46,641 bases of DNA from Chloroflexota bacterium (GCA_019873735.1 JAIOAQ010000026.1:1-46641); one strand, 5' to 3'; numbered from the stretch's first letter, positions 15,170 to 23,882 are shown. A program made the numbers and translations. The notes: generated by a model from the sequence alone, not told the origin.

Positions 15170-17098
15170 TTATACCAGCACTTCCGTTTCTGCCTGCACA
15201 AACTGACTGTTGTACAATTCCGCGTAGAAACCGCCTTTGGCCAGCAAGTCCTCGTGCCGGCCCTGTTCCACGATGTCGCCTTCTCTCACTACGAAAATCC
15301 AGTCGGCATCGCGGATGGTGGAAAGGCGATGGGCGATGATGAAACTTGTCCGCCCGCTCATCAGGCGGCGCATGGCCTCCTGAATGAGCAGTTCTGTGTG
15401 GGTATCTACCGAACTGGTGGCCTCATCTAAAATCAAGATGGGCGGGTCGGTCAGAAAGGCGCGCGCGATGGTGAGCAGTTGCTTTTGGCCGGCGGAGATG
15501 TTGCTTGTCTCTTCGTTGAGTACCATCTGATAGCCGCCCGGCAGGGAACGGATGAAGTGATCGGCATGCGCCATCTTGGCGGCGGCGATGACCTCTTCGT
15601 CGTTTGCTTCGGGGCGCCCGTAGCGGATGTTTTCCATGATTGTGCCGTTGAACAGCCAGGTATCCTGTAACACCATGCCGAATTGACGGCGCAGGTCGGC
15701 GCGGCGGTAGGCACGCACGTCGTGACCGTCCACCAAAATGGCGCCGTCGTTCACGTCGTAAAAGCGCATCAGCAGTTTGACCAGGGTGGTCTTGCCGGCG
15801 CCGGTTGGGCCGACGATGGCCACGCGCCTGCCAGGCTCAATCTCTGCCGAGAAGTTTTTGATCACCTCTTTCTCCGGGTTGTAGCCGAAGCGCACGTTTC
15901 GGAAGGCCACCTGACCGCGAACGCGCTCAACGGTCACGGGCGTTTCGGTTTCGCGTACCTCCTCGTCTTCTTCCAGAAATTCAAAGACCCGTTCTGCTGC
16001 TGCAGCAGTCTGTTGCAGGATGTTTGAGATGTTGGCCAACTGCATCAATGGCTGGTTGAAAGAGCGTACATACTGGATAAAGGCCTGAATATCGCCGACA
16101 GTGATGACCTTGCGCACGGCCAGGTAACCGCCCAGCACGACCACGCCCACATAACCCAGGTTGCCCACAAAGTTCATCATCGGCATCATAATGCCCGAAA
16201 GGAATTGGGATTTCCAGGCCGACTGGTAGAGGCTGTTGTTCATGCCGTTGAACTTCTCGATACTGCGCTGTTCCATGTTGAAGGCCTTGACCTCTACATG
16301 CCCGCCGAACATTTCCTCGATATGGCCGTTGACATGCCCAAGGGTATCCTGTTGCTGGCGGAAGTACTGTTGAGAGCGGCGGACGATGAACTGCACAATT
16401 AACAGCGTAAGCGGGATGATGAGCAGGGCAACCAGTGTCATTTGCCACGAGATGCTGAACATCATTGCCAGCACGCCTGTCACCGTCACGACCGAGGTGA
16501 TGATTTGTGAGAGACTCTGGCTGAGGGTCTGATTGACCGTATCTACGTCGTTGGTGATGCGTGAGAGCACCTCGCCATGATTGGTTCCGTCAAAGTAGCG
16601 CAACGGCATGCGGTTGATTTTTTCGGCAATGTCGCGGCGAAAGCGGTAGGTGATATCCACTGCCACGCCGGTCATGATCCAGCCCTGAATATAGGCCAGA
16701 ATTGCCGAAAGGGCATACAGCCCCAGGGCGGTTAGCAGGATCTGGCCGATGGCGGCAAAGTCAATGCCCGTTCCGGAGCCGGCAATTTGCCCCATCACAC
16801 CCTCAAAGAGTTTGGTAGTGGCGTTGCCCAAAATTTTGGGGCCGAAAATGGAAAAGACGGTTGAGGCAATGGCCAGCACGATAACGATAGAAGTCACCAG
16901 TTTGTAAGCGCCAAGGTAAGCAATGAGTTTTTTCATTGTCCCCTTGAAATCGCGCGCCGATTCGCCTTTCATCATCGCCATTGGGCCGCCGCGTCCCATC
17001 GGGCCGCCCATCATCGGGCCGCCGCGCTTCATTGGGCCGCTTGCAAGTGGGCGGTTGTCATGGCTGCCAGAAGGTGCTGCAGGTGTATGGGCGCTCAT
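15170..17098 (-). CDS. Heterodimeric ABC exporter subunit with canonical catalytic Glu
   Basis: A 642-residue type IV exporter half: an unusual N-terminus rich in Gly, Pro and Met with repeated GGPM units (about 25-45), six membrane helices (about 65-360), then an ATPase domain with Walker A GPTGAGKTT, Q-loop GMVLQDTW, Walker B plus Glu in LILDEATSSVD and switch His in IIAHRLSTI. Its signature is ISAGQ rather than LSGGQ. Together with the partner encoded just upstream this gives one good and one degenerate ATP site, as in TM287/288 or BmrCD. Start overlaps the partner's stop (ATGA). The substrate is unknown, probably drugs or lipids. Confidence 0.9.
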   Translation of the reverse strand: MSAHTPAAPSGSHDNRPLASGPMKRGGPMMGGPMGRGGPMAMMKGESARDFKGTMKKLIAYLGAYKLVTSIVIVLAIASTVFSIFGPKILGNATTKLFEGVMGQIAGSGTGIDFAAIGQILLTALGLYALSAILAYIQGWIMTGVAVDITYRFRRDIAEKINRMPLRYFDGTNHGEVLSRITNDVDTVNQTLSQSLSQIITSVVTVTGVLAMMFSISWQMTLVALLIIPLTLLIVQFIVRRSQQYFRQQQDTLGHVNGHIEEMFGGHVEVKAFNMEQRSIEKFNGMNNSLYQSAWKSQFLSGIMMPMMNFVGNLGYVGVVVLGGYLAVRKVITVGDIQAFIQYVRSFNQPLMQLANISNILQQTAAAAERVFEFLEEDEEVRETETPVTVERVRGQVAFRNVRFGYNPEKEVIKNFSAEIEPGRRVAIVGPTGAGKTTLVKLLMRFYDVNDGAILVDGHDVRAYRRADLRRQFGMVLQDTWLFNGTIMENIRYGRPEANDEEVIAAAKMAHADHFIRSLPGGYQMVLNEETSNISAGQKQLLTIARAFLTDPPILILDEATSSVDTHTELLIQEAMRRLMSGRTSFIIAHRLSTIRDADWIFVVREGDIVEQGRHEDLLAKGGFYAELYNSQFVQAETEVLV

Positions 17099-19335
17099 GC
17101 TAACTCCTCCTGACTCAATTGCGACAAGGCAATATCACGATACACGTCACAAGTCTCCATCAATTCATGGTGCGTGCCTTTCCCGACAATGCGGCCCTCG
17201 TCCAGCACAATAATCTGTTCAGAGCCTTTGATGGTAGCCACGCGTTGTGAGACGATAAAAATCACACTTTGGCCGACATGTTTCTTCAGGGCCAGGCGTA
17301 ATGCGGCGTCGGTCTTATAATCAAGCGCCGAGAAACTGTCATCGAAGATATAAATTGGGGCCTTTTTGACGAGTGCGCGGGCAATGGCAAGACGTTGACG
17401 CTGCCCGCCGGAGACGTTTGTGCCGCCCTGGGCGACTTCGGCTTCGAGTCCTTCGGGACGGGAGGCGAGAATCTCGTTTCCCTGAGCAATTTCTAAGGCC
17501 CGCAGCAACTCTTCCTCGCTGGCGTTCTCGCCGCCAAAGCGCAGGTTGCTTGCAATGCTGCCGCTGAACAGGTTGCTGCGTTGAGGCACATAGCCGATCT
17601 TCGCGCGCAGTTCGCTTTGCGGCACGTTGCGGATATCCACGCCGTCAATCAGGATGGCGCCCTCGCTCACGTCATAGAAGCGCGGAATCAGGCGCACAAT
17701 GGTGGATTTCCCCGAGCCGGTGGTGCCGATAAAGGCGGTTGTTTGACCGGGGCGGGCGGTGAAAGAGATGTTGTGCAGCACATCTTCCTCCGCATCGGGA
17801 TAGCGGAAGGAGACATTGCGGAATTCCACCTCGCCGCGAAACGGTTCGGGGAAGTGCTGCGGCCGAACAGGTTCGATGACGCTTGGCCTGGTTTCCAACA
17901 CTGCAGCAATGCGGTCTGCCGAGACGGAAGCACGCGGCAAGATGATGAACATCATCGACATGAACATGAAGGCGAAGAAAATCTGCATGGTGTATTGCAT
18001 GAAAGCCATCATATCGCCCACCTGAAGTTGAGAGGCTTCAATTTGCCGGGCGCCTACCCAAATCACCAACAGCGAAACGCCGCTCATCAGAAACATCATC
18101 AAGGGCATCATGATGACCATCACGCGGCTGACGAACAGGGTGTTTTCTGTCAGATCGCGGTTGGCCTTGTCGAAGCGTTGCTCTTCAAACGCTTGACGAT
18201 TGAAGGCGCGCACCACCATCATGCCGCTCAGGTTTTCGCGCACAACACGGTTCAGGTTGTCAATCAGGGTCTGGATGCGTTTGAATCTGGGCAGTGAGAC
18301 GGCAAAAACGCTGAGGATGATGCCCACCAGGATTGTGACCATCAGGGCAATAATCCACCCCATGGAAGGGGCTGTATTCAGGGCGCGAATCAGTCCGCCC
18401 ACGCCGATAATCGGCGCGTAGAAAACCATGCGGATGATCATCATGGTGACCATCTGCAATTGCGTCACGTCGTTGGTGGCGCGGGTGATCAGCGAGGCGG
18501 TGGAAAATTTCTCGATCTCGGCGCTGGCAAAATCGGAGACGCGCACAAAAAGCGCCTGACGCAAATCACGCGCTGCGCCTGCCGCCACCCGTGCTGAGGT
18601 CAGGCCAACCAGGATGGTGGCCGTAACCGAGATGAGGGTGATAAGCAGCATTAACGCGCCGGTGCGCAGGATGTAGTTGCTTTGTACTGCGGCCATGTCT
18701 ACCCCCAGGGCCTGATATTCTGCTTTGACGGCGACGATGCTCATTTGGGCGACCATGTTCGTGCCAAGCGCAGAGAATCTGTCCTGAATGCCGGCAATCA
18801 TCCGGCTGCGCTGCGCGGCCGGGATTTTGCTCAGCATTTCAAATGGGTTCGCGCCTGGCGGCAATTTGGAGAGATCGAAGCCCATCCCCTGTCCCATGGC
18901 TGCGGCTTTGGCCGGGTCGGCCAAAGCCTGCTCGAGGAAGGAAACGGTCAACAGGCCGCGCGCGATGACCGGTTGGAGAGAATCCAGCGTCGCCGTGTCT
19001 TGAACCTGAAGCACGTAGAGCGGTTCACCTTTCAGGGCGGGGTATTGCTTTGCGATGTCGGCGTAGTCTGCATCGTCCGGTTCGACGCGGCGATAAGCCT
19101 GTTCCACCTGCTTCTGTTCGTCGGCGGTCAGGAACAAGGCTATGCGCTCGTAGGTCTGTGCGCGCATGGCGGATGGAATGGCGCTTGCAATGCCATTTTG
19201 TTGAATGCCGATATTGACGATTTTCGAGAGGTAATCGGGCAAGGTCAAATCGGCATTGGCCTGCACAAACAATAAGAGAATGGCGGCCAGGATGGGAAGG
19301 GTGTAACGACGAATGTAGGGGAAAAGTTTTAGCAT
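17095..19335 (-). CDS. Heterodimeric ABC exporter subunit with degenerate Walker B and switch residue
   Basis: A protein of about 746 residues. Its ATPase domain has Walker A GTTGSGKST, Q-loop YVPQRS and a good signature VSGGQRQRLAIARAL, but Walker B reads IFDDSFSALD with Asp in place of the catalytic Glu, and the H-loop reads VSQRV with Gln in place of His. These are the marks of the non-hydrolysing subunit of a heterodimeric exporter. About 170 extra residues lie between membrane helices 1 and 2, expected outside the cell. ATG at 19335 is chosen because the family start fits; an in-frame ATG at 19419 inside marR is possible. No clear ribosome site. Confidence 0.88.
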   Translation of the reverse strand: MLKLFPYIRRYTLPILAAILLLFVQANADLTLPDYLSKIVNIGIQQNGIASAIPSAMRAQTYERIALFLTADEQKQVEQAYRRVEPDDADYADIAKQYPALKGEPLYVLQVQDTATLDSLQPVIARGLLTVSFLEQALADPAKAAAMGQGMGFDLSKLPPGANPFEMLSKIPAAQRSRMIAGIQDRFSALGTNMVAQMSIVAVKAEYQALGVDMAAVQSNYILRTGALMLLITLISVTATILVGLTSARVAAGAARDLRQALFVRVSDFASAEIEKFSTASLITRATNDVTQLQMVTMMIIRMVFYAPIIGVGGLIRALNTAPSMGWIIALMVTILVGIILSVFAVSLPRFKRIQTLIDNLNRVVRENLSGMMVVRAFNRQAFEEQRFDKANRDLTENTLFVSRVMVIMMPLMMFLMSGVSLLVIWVGARQIEASQLQVGDMMAFMQYTMQIFFAFMFMSMMFIILPRASVSADRIAAVLETRPSVIEPVRPQHFPEPFRGEVEFRNVSFRYPDAEEDVLHNISFTARPGQTTAFIGTTGSGKSTIVRLIPRFYDVSEGAILIDGVDIRNVPQSELRAKIGYVPQRSNLFSGSIASNLRFGGENASEEELLRALEIAQGNEILASRPEGLEAEVAQGGTNVSGGQRQRLAIARALVKKAPIYIFDDSFSALDYKTDAALRLALKKHVGQSVIFIVSQRVATIKGSEQIIVLDEGRIVGKGTHHELMETCDVYRDIALSQLSQEELA

Positions 19336-19387
19336 TTGTGATTGGGTTTCAGATGTGGGGTATTCACCGGGCGTTGAGCCTGAGGGA

Positions 19388-19846
19388 TTAATCTCCCTGC
19401 CAGGCCGCTGTTTCTGCATCCAGCAGCGCGGTTTTTTCGATAAGTAATTGGAGAGCAGCGTTGACCTGTTCCTGCTCTTCGGATGTGAGCAATTCGGCCA
19501 GGCGTGTCAGCCAGCCCTGACGGGCAGCCATGCTTTCCTGAATGATACGCTGTCCTTCGGCTGTGAGCGTAATCAGTTTGTTGCGGCGGTCGTTAGGGTC
19601 TTCAGAGCGGATGACCAGGCCTTGTTGCACCAGTTTTTCCAGCAGTTGACTGGCAGCGGCGCTGGTTACGCCCATCTCCTCGCCTAAATCAGAGACGCCG
19701 CAAGCGCCTTTATGGTGAATGCGAAACAGGGCATTCAATTGCGCCATCGAGTAGTTTTTCTCTTTGGCATAGAGGATGAAATTGCGCATGGAATGACGCA
19801 TGATAATGCGCATCCACTCGTGCAGGGTTTGGGCCAGAGAAGTCAT
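19388..19846 (-). CDS. MarR family transcriptional regulator
   Basis: A 152-residue winged-helix regulator: dimer helix at the N-terminus, recognition region CGVSDLGEEMGVTSAAASQLLEKLVQQG (cut to the idea of a helix-turn-helix at about residues 49-75), wing with RSEDPNDRRNKLITLT and C-terminal dimer helices. It heads the operon with the ABC exporter genes and probably represses it and itself until a ligand binds. Its own promoter carries a palindrome that would suit MarR dimers. Confidence 0.92.
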   Translation of the reverse strand: MTSLAQTLHEWMRIIMRHSMRNFILYAKEKNYSMAQLNALFRIHHKGACGVSDLGEEMGVTSAAASQLLEKLVQQGLVIRSEDPNDRRNKLITLTAEGQRIIQESMAARQGWLTRLAELLTSEEQEQVNAALQLLIEKTALLDAETAAWQGD

Positions 19847-19858
19847 GATTCTTTATCC

Positions 19859-19910
19859 CGTTTAATGATTAAGCGAGTTGAAATATAAAGACTTGTTCAA
19901 GATTTGTCAA
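19859..19910 (-). promoter_or_regulatory. Promoter and putative MarR operator
   Basis: On the minus strand TTGACA (19910-19905) and TATATT (19887-19882) are separated by 17 bp, an almost ideal promoter. Between the -10 and the ATG lies the dyad TTAATGATTAA (19862-19872), extended by matching CG pairs at 19859-19860 and 19874-19875. A dimeric regulator bound there would block transcription, consistent with autoregulation. Confidence 0.75.
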
Positions 19911-19919
19911 GGGGAAAGC

Positions 19920-19948
19920 AACAGGTCACGCTTCAAGCGCGACCTGTT
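19920..19948 (-). terminator. Hairpin downstream of the glycosidase-like gene
   Basis: AACAGGTC (19920-19927) pairs with GACCTGTT (19941-19948) and an inner CGCT/AGCG pairing extends the stem. It lies about 35 bases after the stop at 19982 and before the marR promoter, where a terminator is expected; the T tract is weak. Confidence 0.55.
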
Positions 19949-19981
19949 ACTGCTGTAATTTCTGGCCGATAAATGCGTGTC

Positions 19982-21559
19982 TCAGCGAACGATGACTGCA
20001 TCCAGCGTGGCCCGCGTCCTTTTGAGGCTGGGCATGAACACCAGTTTGAGCGTGTGCTGGCCTGGCGAAAGTTGCCCGGGGTACTCCCATTGCTGCTGGT
20101 AGATGGTCGTGTTTGTTTTCTGCTTGATCGTACCTACCAGGGAGCCGTCAACGTAAACGTTTACATCCTGACAAGTGGGGCAAGCCGTATACACAATCCG
20201 GAATGACTGCCCTGAGAATACCAGTTTGGCCGTTGCACCTTTCTGGGTGGTAAGCCGGTAAGCGCCGTTGTAGGCCCGAGCATCGGTTATCTTTTTCCAG
20301 CCTGAAGAATAGACGATATTGCCGTGACTGTCATCGTATATCGTCTCCGTTTGCGGTTCTGGGGCTGAACCCTGGCAGGGTGTCGTGCTGATGGAACTGG
20401 TCTTGGCTGTCAGATCCACGCGCACGCAGCCGTTTTCAAAGGCGCGCTCCCAAACGCCGGTACTTAACTGGTATTTAGGTCCCAAGGCTTTGCCCAAATT
20501 GACGACAGGCGGAGGGTAGTATTCGGCATAAGCGCCGTTGTAGTGGGCAAATTTGTAAAAAGTATGGGTTGCGTCATTGGCAATCAGCAGCGCGCTGGCG
20601 TAGACGAACTGATTGGCAGCCGCATTTGGCTCTGCAATCTGAGCAATCAGAAGCACCTTTTTGCCGGCGTCCAGCCATCTTTGGGCCACATCCAGGTCAG
20701 ATTGGAGCGGCTGCAGCGTTCCCCAGCCGGTCATCCAGACTTCAGAGACGGCGCCATCCAGGCAGGGTGCATATTGTTCCCAGACGGTCGGCTCGTGCAT
20801 GCTGGTGAGGTTGCCCCACGTCTCTTTCCCGGCTGATTGAAGCGCGGCGTGAATCTCGCATGCAAATCCAAGCATGGCCTGGTCATAATCCGCTTCGGAG
20901 GGGTACTCTACCGGCAGGCCTGGAGCCGTCACCTGTCGCCAGCCGGCGCGCAGGTCGTCCAGAAAGCCGCCATCCAGGTTGTGCTGAGCGATTTTCTCTA
21001 GCAGCCGTTGAGCGGTGTAATGCCGGATGAACTCATCGGCCGGATTGATTAAATAGACCGCGCCGCCGTTTCCCAATTCGTACGAACGCTGGCCGTTGGC
21101 CAGGTGCAGGAACATGTTTTCGGTAGGCACCATTCCGTATAGGGGCGTCCCGTTTTTGATGGCCTCCAGAATTTCGCAGAAAGTGAAATCCACCGTCGCC
21201 GAATTGCTGTAGTAGTTTGTATCTGCCCATTGGGCAGGGGTACAAACTGAGCCGGGCGCCGCAAGCCCTGCCGGACCGTTGATGTTCTTGGCATTGAAGT
21301 AGATCAGTTCATTGCCGCTTCGGCCGGGGTAATTGGCCATTTGATTTCGGGCATAGATAATCAGCCCAAATTGCGCCTCAATTTGGGTGTTGGAAAGAAG
21401 CACTCCCCCGCTTACCGGCGGCTCGTTGACAACGGCTTCGCCCACAATGCTTGTTGGGACTGTCTCAAGTTTTGAAGACGCCTGTACGCCAGGCAGGCTG
21501 CCCAGACTCAGGCCAATTACAACCAGTAGGCTGATGAACCGATAAACTGTTTTGTGCAT
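19982..21559 (-). CDS. Secreted glycoside-hydrolase-like protein (GHL15-like) with C-terminal beta domain
   Basis: A 525-residue exported protein: signal peptide 1-27 (ends GVQA), a TIM-barrel-like domain (about 55-370) and a C-terminal beta-sandwich (about 400-525) of carbohydrate-binding style. The barrel resembles the hypothetical glycosyl hydrolase family GHL15: YPGRSGNELIYFN, then DGGFLDDL (196-203) and SEVWMTGW, so D201/D202 and E273 are candidate catalytic acids. It may trim the polysaccharide made by the locus next door. Translation starts behind AAGGAG. The message begins with a c-di-GMP riboswitch and terminator. Activity is inferred, not shown. Confidence 0.7.
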   Translation of the reverse strand: MHKTVYRFISLLVVIGLSLGSLPGVQASSKLETVPTSIVGEAVVNEPPVSGGVLLSNTQIEAQFGLIIYARNQMANYPGRSGNELIYFNAKNINGPAGLAAPGSVCTPAQWADTNYYSNSATVDFTFCEILEAIKNGTPLYGMVPTENMFLHLANGQRSYELGNGGAVYLINPADEFIRHYTAQRLLEKIAQHNLDGGFLDDLRAGWRQVTAPGLPVEYPSEADYDQAMLGFACEIHAALQSAGKETWGNLTSMHEPTVWEQYAPCLDGAVSEVWMTGWGTLQPLQSDLDVAQRWLDAGKKVLLIAQIAEPNAAANQFVYASALLIANDATHTFYKFAHYNGAYAEYYPPPVVNLGKALGPKYQLSTGVWERAFENGCVRVDLTAKTSSISTTPCQGSAPEPQTETIYDDSHGNIVYSSGWKKITDARAYNGAYRLTTQKGATAKLVFSGQSFRIVYTACPTCQDVNVYVDGSLVGTIKQKTNTTIYQQQWEYPGQLSPGQHTLKLVFMPSLKRTRATLDAVIVR

Positions 21560-21585
21560 TTTTTATCTCCTTGACATTTACAGGC

Positions 21586-21620
21586 AAAAAAACTACCTGG
21601 GCGCGCCAGGTAGTTTTTTT
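21586..21620 (-). terminator. Riboswitch expression-platform terminator
   Basis: On the minus strand a perfect 15-bp stem with seven A on one side and seven T on the other closes a GCGCG-type loop (arms 21606-21620 and 21586-21600). It stands between the riboswitch and the ribosome site of the glycosidase-like gene, so it must be overcome for expression. Its 5' arm contains ACCTGG, which can also pair with CCAGGT inside the aptamer (21638-21643). Confidence 0.9.
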
Positions 21621-21626
21621 GCCAAA

Positions 21627-21713
21627 GATTTTCGGCAACCTGGCAATCATAGTAGATGAACTACGTTAGACCCGTGGTTTTGCGTCCCCGGCTTTCGCCG
21701 GGTTTGCCTTTAT
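21627..21713 (-). ncRNA. Cyclic-di-GMP-I (GEMM-I) riboswitch
   Basis: Read on the minus strand the region shows the GEMM-I consensus in order: GGCAAACC (21708-21701), GAAAG tetraloop (21696-21692), GGGACGCAAA (about 21688-21679), CCACGGGTCTAA (21677-21666) and the closing GGTTGCCGA (21640-21632). GGCAA and TTGCC form P1. The arrangement, including the GAAA-type tetraloop and the CGCAAA stretch after the first stem, matches Vc2-like aptamers. Because the 3' aptamer strand (CCAGGT) is complementary to the 5' arm of the following terminator, ligand binding would be expected to free the terminator and switch expression off; the sign is an inference. Confidence 0.9.
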
Positions 21714-21714
21714 C

Positions 21715-22290
21715 GAATTTTGTTAATTGTGCAGATGACAGATAGCGAGACTGCCATTTTCTTGCATTATTCAATGCAATCGTCTTGGTGGGAATAGCCC
21801 TGGAGTACTGAATCGGGTAAAATATGGCCAAACTTTACATTACTGTTAATTGCATTTCCCCCAGAGAAGAGGAACATTTTCCCTGATTCGCATTCCCCAT
21901 CTACTACTGCACCGCACGCGTCCCGAAGAGGGAGAAGATAAGTCCTCCGGTGGCACGAGCCCCTCTCCCTGGTAATACTACCTGACAGGGCAGGCGGGCA
22001 GGGGGGAGGGCAAAAGTGGCAAAACCCAACCCTCGGATTTTGAGAAAGCCCTGAAAAATGCACTGAGCCTCGTTAACAACCCGCTAAATCCGGCCAAACC
22101 ATCGTCAGGTTTTAACCGGGACTTTCGTAAAAATCAGGTAATTGCCTACCCTTAACCCTCCCGCAGGTTAGAATGGGGCCGGCAATCATGGAGACGTCTT
22201 CTGGCTTGGACATTGCGCCAAAACCTGCGCGAGGGTAGGTAGTTACAGAATTGGACAATTTTTGTTGAAATTCGTGATACAATCATTCTG
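21715..22290. other. Non-coding divergent region of 576 bp between the riboswitch and the EPS operon
   Basis: No gene is supported. It holds the dyad TTGCATT-4-AATGCAA (21762-21779) upstream of the riboswitch transcript, a purine/pyrimidine hairpin with AGGGAGAAG and CCTCTCCCT (about 21929-21970) with C-rich repeat-like material to 22012, and a long inverted repeat at 22146-22242. TACAAT at 22278-22283 is a possible -10 of the EPS operon; the -35 is not convincing. Confidence 0.6.
22146..22242. repeat. Inverted repeat upstream of the EPS operon
   Basis: CTACCCT and CCGCAGGTT (22146-22170) face AACCTGCG and AGGGTAG (22221-22237) around a loop of about 50 bases. The arms are bulged by TTAACC. 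It lies some 50 bp before the likely transcription start of the EPS operon, so it might be a regulator site or a structured element; it does not match a known riboswitch. Confidence 0.55.
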
Positions 22291-23205
22291 TTGAGATTTC
22301 AAGCCGTGAAAGATATCAAGCGTCACCTTTTTATTCTGTTCTTCTTCGTCATCCTGATTTTCAACTTGGAACGCCTGGATTTCCAGGACGTCTCAATTGT
22401 TAACTTCAGGCCGTATTTTTATTTCCTGATTATTGTCAATCTGCTACTCATGCTGGTTTGGCCACCTCTGCAAAAAACGCCCGTCTACATCTTGTTGAGT
22501 CTGTGGGGCGCAATTTATATTTCGCTCTGGTTATATTTTTCGCGTGGCCGCGCCTTGACCGAGAATGTGCAAATTACGGTACTTGAATTTCTGTTTTTGG
22601 AAGCGACGGTCTGGCTATTGCACAGCCTGGTTGACAAGGTAGGGAAGACCGAACTCATGGTAAATACCCTGGTCTTAGGTATTTTCCCCGGTCGTGTGAT
22701 GACCATGGAGGCAGCTGCCGTTTGGATAAAAAATGAGATGAATCGCGGCCGCCGCCATAATCGGCCTCTCTCTGTGGTGGTACTTGACCCACAGAATTTG
22801 GACCTGGATGCGGATTCGGCTTTGTTGCGTCAATTTCAGCGCGATGTCCTTAAGCAATTTGTACTGGCCCGGCTTGGACAAATTATCAGCGATCAGGTCC
22901 GCCAGACAGACATGATTATCAGGGGCGAGGATGATAAGTTCATTGTCTTGATGCCTGATACCGACAAAGGAAGTTCATCTATCACTACCGCGCGTATTCT
23001 GAACGAAATTCAGGCCCGTTCTGGCTCTTCTGTTCGCTTTGGGATTGCATCGTTCCCCCAGGATGCACTTACTTTTGAAGAACTTGTTCACCGCGCAACC
23101 GTTAATCTCTCTTCGCCGGGTGATATGGTTCCTGAAATATCACCTGCGGTTACATTTTCCTCTTCTGTTGCTTCATCAAACGAGAAAGTGTCCAGCAAAT
23201 CATGA
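22291..23205 (+). CDS. Four-helix membrane protein with degenerate GGDEF domain, likely c-di-GMP receptor
   Basis: A 304-residue protein (TTG start at 22291, or GTG at 22306). Residues 11-115 hold four membrane helices; residues 150-275 form a GGDEF-fold domain with RRHNRPLSVVVLD, then RQTDMIIRGEDDKFIVLMP and SSVRFGIASFP. The catalytic GGDEF signature is replaced by EDDKF (213-217), but RQTD (204-207) sits exactly where the inhibitory I-site RxxD is expected, five residues before. This is the pattern of receptors such as PelD, although no GAF domain is present here. It is the first gene of the EPS operon. Binding of c-di-GMP is inferred from the motif. Confidence 0.82.
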   Translation: MRFQAVKDIKRHLFILFFFVILIFNLERLDFQDVSIVNFRPYFYFLIIVNLLLMLVWPPLQKTPVYILLSLWGAIYISLWLYFSRGRALTENVQITVLEFLFLEATVWLLHSLVDKVGKTELMVNTLVLGIFPGRVMTMEAAAVWIKNEMNRGRRHNRPLSVVVLDPQNLDLDADSALLRQFQRDVLKQFVLARLGQIISDQVRQTDMIIRGEDDKFIVLMPDTDKGSSSITTARILNEIQARSGSSVRFGIASFPQDALTFEELVHRATVNLSSPGDMVPEISPAVTFSSSVASSNEKVSSKS

Positions 23206-23882
23206 GCACCTCTTCTGTAGTGCTCCAGAATTGCAGTTGGCTTTTGTCATTAGATCCCCGCAAACGTATTTTTACTGGCCGGGCCTATTTGCGTGCCAAA
23301 CGCGTGTTTGACCTGACTCTGACGTTAGCCAGTGCACCGTTGTGGCTGCCCCTGATGGGTTTAATTGCCTTGTTGATTTGGCTGACATCTCCCGGCGCGC
23401 CGGTCATCTTTACGCAGTTGCGGACAGGAAAAGGCGGCCGGCGGTTCAAAATGTATAAATTCCGTTCCATGGTGCCGAATGCCGAAGAACTGAAGGCCAA
23501 ATATGCCCATCTGAACGAATTGCAGTGGCCCGACTTTAAAATTACCAACGATCCCCGCATCACACCGCTGGGGCGCATCTTGCGAAAAACCAGCCTGGAC
23601 GAACTCCCCCAACTTTTTAATGTCCTACGCGGCGAGATGAGCCTGGTCGGGCCGCGCCCGACGTCCTTCGGTGCAGAAACGTATCGCCTATGGCATACAG
23701 AAAGGCTGGATGTGGTGCCCGGTCTAACCGGTTTATGGCAGATTGTCGGGCGTGGTTCAATGGAATTTGACGACCGCTTGCGGCTGGATATTATCTACAT
23801 TGAACGCCGTAGCCTGTTGGTCGATTTTTTGATTCTTCTCCACACCGTTGTCGCTGTCTTTAATCAACGCGGCGCACATTGA
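23202..23882 (+). CDS. Polyprenyl-phosphate sugar-1-phosphate transferase (phosphoglycosyl transferase)
   Basis: A 226-residue enzyme of the bacterial sugar transferase family (WcaJ/PglC type), short form: basic RAKRVFDLTLTL followed by one membrane segment (24-52 area), GAPVIFTQLRTGKGGRRF, KFRSMVPNAEE, the catalytic SLDELPQLFNVLRGEMSLVG with the Asp-Glu dyad, and PRPTS. It puts the first sugar phosphate on undecaprenyl phosphate and starts repeat-unit synthesis. The N-terminal four-helix region of WbaP/WcaJ is missing. Its ATG overlaps the upstream stop (ATGA). Confidence 0.92.
   Translation: MSTSSVVLQNCSWLLSLDPRKRIFTGRAYLRAKRVFDLTLTLASAPLWLPLMGLIALLIWLTSPGAPVIFTQLRTGKGGRRFKMYKFRSMVPNAEELKAKYAHLNELQWPDFKITNDPRITPLGRILRKTSLDELPQLFNVLRGEMSLVGPRPTSFGAETYRLWHTERLDVVPGLTGLWQIVGRGSMEFDDRLRLDIIYIERRSLLVDFLILLHTVVAVFNQRGAH

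Noticed and set aside
21890..22060. Second riboswitch in the divergent region.
   Set aside because: Only generic hairpins and C-rich repeat-like material are visible; no known aptamer core was recognised.
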